Of a DNA stretch of 64,000 nucleotides, positions 63,754-64,000 are shown piece after piece (within the stretch, counting starts at the first letter, position 1; each line of letters begins with the position of its first letter). The stretch comes from Cytobacillus stercorigallinarum (GTDB lineage: Bacteria; Bacillota; Bacilli; Bacillales; Cytobacillaceae). The notes beneath the pieces were generated by a model, which made no database searches, was not told where the DNA came from, and was given only the letters and a program-made list of their open reading frames with translations. Where the stretch lies: contig NZ_JACSQT010000005.1 of NCBI RefSeq assembly GCF_014836495.1, positions 186,001 to 250,000 of the forward strand, written 5' to 3'. The position numbers were made by a program, and so were the translations under genes.

Positions 63754-63790
63754 AAAAATCACAGCCATCCGCCATTGGCTGTGATTTTTC
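63754..63790. terminator. Bidirectional terminator
   Basis: Perfect 14-bp arms AAAAATCACAGCCA (63754-63767) and its complement (63776-63789), with T-tracts both ways. It ends the minus-strand gene at 63796 and any plus-strand transcript from the cre promoter. Confidence 0.92.
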
Positions 63791-63795
63791 ATTGT

Positions 63796-64000
63796 TTAAT
63801 CGTCTATTTTAACTTTGATTGTTTCTCCATCAACATGCAGATTTGTCATTTCGTCTACTTCTGCTAATGTAATTGACTGGACAAGTAATGATTCATGTAA
63901 AAGCGCCGAAAACTTCTCTAATGCTCTTAAAACCTTTTCATTGCCAAACATTGTTAGATGAATACGAAGATCAACCGGTAACCCTTGCTTTTTTCGCCTG
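63796..64000 (-). CDS. C-terminal fragment, probably isoleucyl-tRNA synthetase
   Basis: The last 67 residues of a gene that enters from the right edge. They read RRKKQGLPVDLRIHLTMF... and end HVDGETIKVKIDD. The RKK.LPVDLRI start, an alpha helix with ALEKF, and ESLLVQSIT recall the extreme C-terminal domain of the longer (IleS2/eukaryote-like) isoleucyl-tRNA synthetases. The match is by memory of the pattern only and other proteins are possible. No other start or domain is visible. Confidence 0.45.
   Translation of the reverse strand, partial: RRKKQGLPVDLRIHLTMFGNEKVLRALEKFSALLHESLLVQSITLAEVDEMTNLHVDGETIKVKIDD

Noticed and set aside
1..64000. CRISPR arrays, tRNA/rRNA genes, insertion sequences, prophage or toxin-antitoxin loci
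   Set aside because: No regularly spaced repeats, tRNA-like cloverleaf sequences, transposase or integrase motifs were noticed on either strand; visual reading cannot fully exclude a single tRNA.

Overview
This 64-kb window is ordinary low-GC chromosomal DNA of a spore-forming member of the Bacillaceae. The evidence is AGGAGG-type ribosome binding sites, frequent TTG/GTG starts, a Spo0E-family phosphatase, a CIRCE heat-shock operator, cre and Fur boxes of the Bacillus type, and genes typical of the group (dhb/bacillibactin operon, Sfp, DUF3219/YkvR, TenA under a TPP riboswitch). A placement near Oceanobacillus/Virgibacillus is inference only. I saw no rRNA, tRNA, CRISPR array, phage or insertion sequence.

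Layout. 1-5.8 kb: tail of a BASS transporter, a ykvR-like gene, then a class III aminotransferase and a CoA-acylating semialdehyde dehydrogenase with a PucR-type regulator. 6.0-20.1 kb: one long minus-strand catechol-siderophore operon in transcription order dhbA-dhbC-dhbE-dhbB-dhbF-mbtH-MFS exporter-sfp, headed by two Fur-box-like sites. The adenylation codes of DhbF read Gly and Thr, as for bacillibactin. 20.3-27.5 kb: a reductive pyrimidine-degradation operon preT-preA-dihydropyrimidinase-NCS1 permease-unknown 70-aa protein-N-carbamoyl amidohydrolase. Its product beta-alanine is what the aminotransferase/dehydrogenase pair at 1-4 kb would consume, so the siderophore operon appears to sit inside a pyrimidine-catabolism locus.

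28-36 kb: a VOC protein; htpG with a sigma-A promoter and a perfect CIRCE operator; an RpiR regulator plus a divergent SDR that lacks the catalytic Tyr, facing a HemL-like aminotransferase across three copies of an 18-bp palindrome; a Spo0E-like 56-aa gene; an ATP-grasp protein. 35.6-42.4 kb: PbpA-type penicillin-binding protein, MFS transporter, tenA with TPP riboswitch and terminator, a hemolysin III-like membrane protein and a GNAT protein. 42.5-48.5 kb: a 266-bp intergenic repeat with terminal inverted repeats, then an aminobenzoyl-glutamate-type cluster (AbgT transporter, unusual regulator, AbgA-like and second M20 amidohydrolase).

48.7-64 kb: fused Ada protein, a candidate C-rich small RNA, GNAT, sirtuin, a decayed MMPL transporter, two paralogous small CxxCxGxG proteins, a membrane metallophosphoesterase, a Fur-boxed ferric-siderophore uptake locus (two permeases and a divergent binding lipoprotein, no ATPase), TerC, transaldolase and 6-phosphogluconate dehydrogenase, a decayed FAD protein, an MFS transporter, an orphan promoter with an embedded cre site, and the end of a probable isoleucyl-tRNA synthetase-type gene.

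Main biological themes are iron acquisition (dhb operon plus uptake locus, both with Fur boxes, both dependent on genes outside the window for esterase and ATPase functions) and salvage of nitrogen from pyrimidines and from N-acyl/aminobenzoyl-glutamate compounds.
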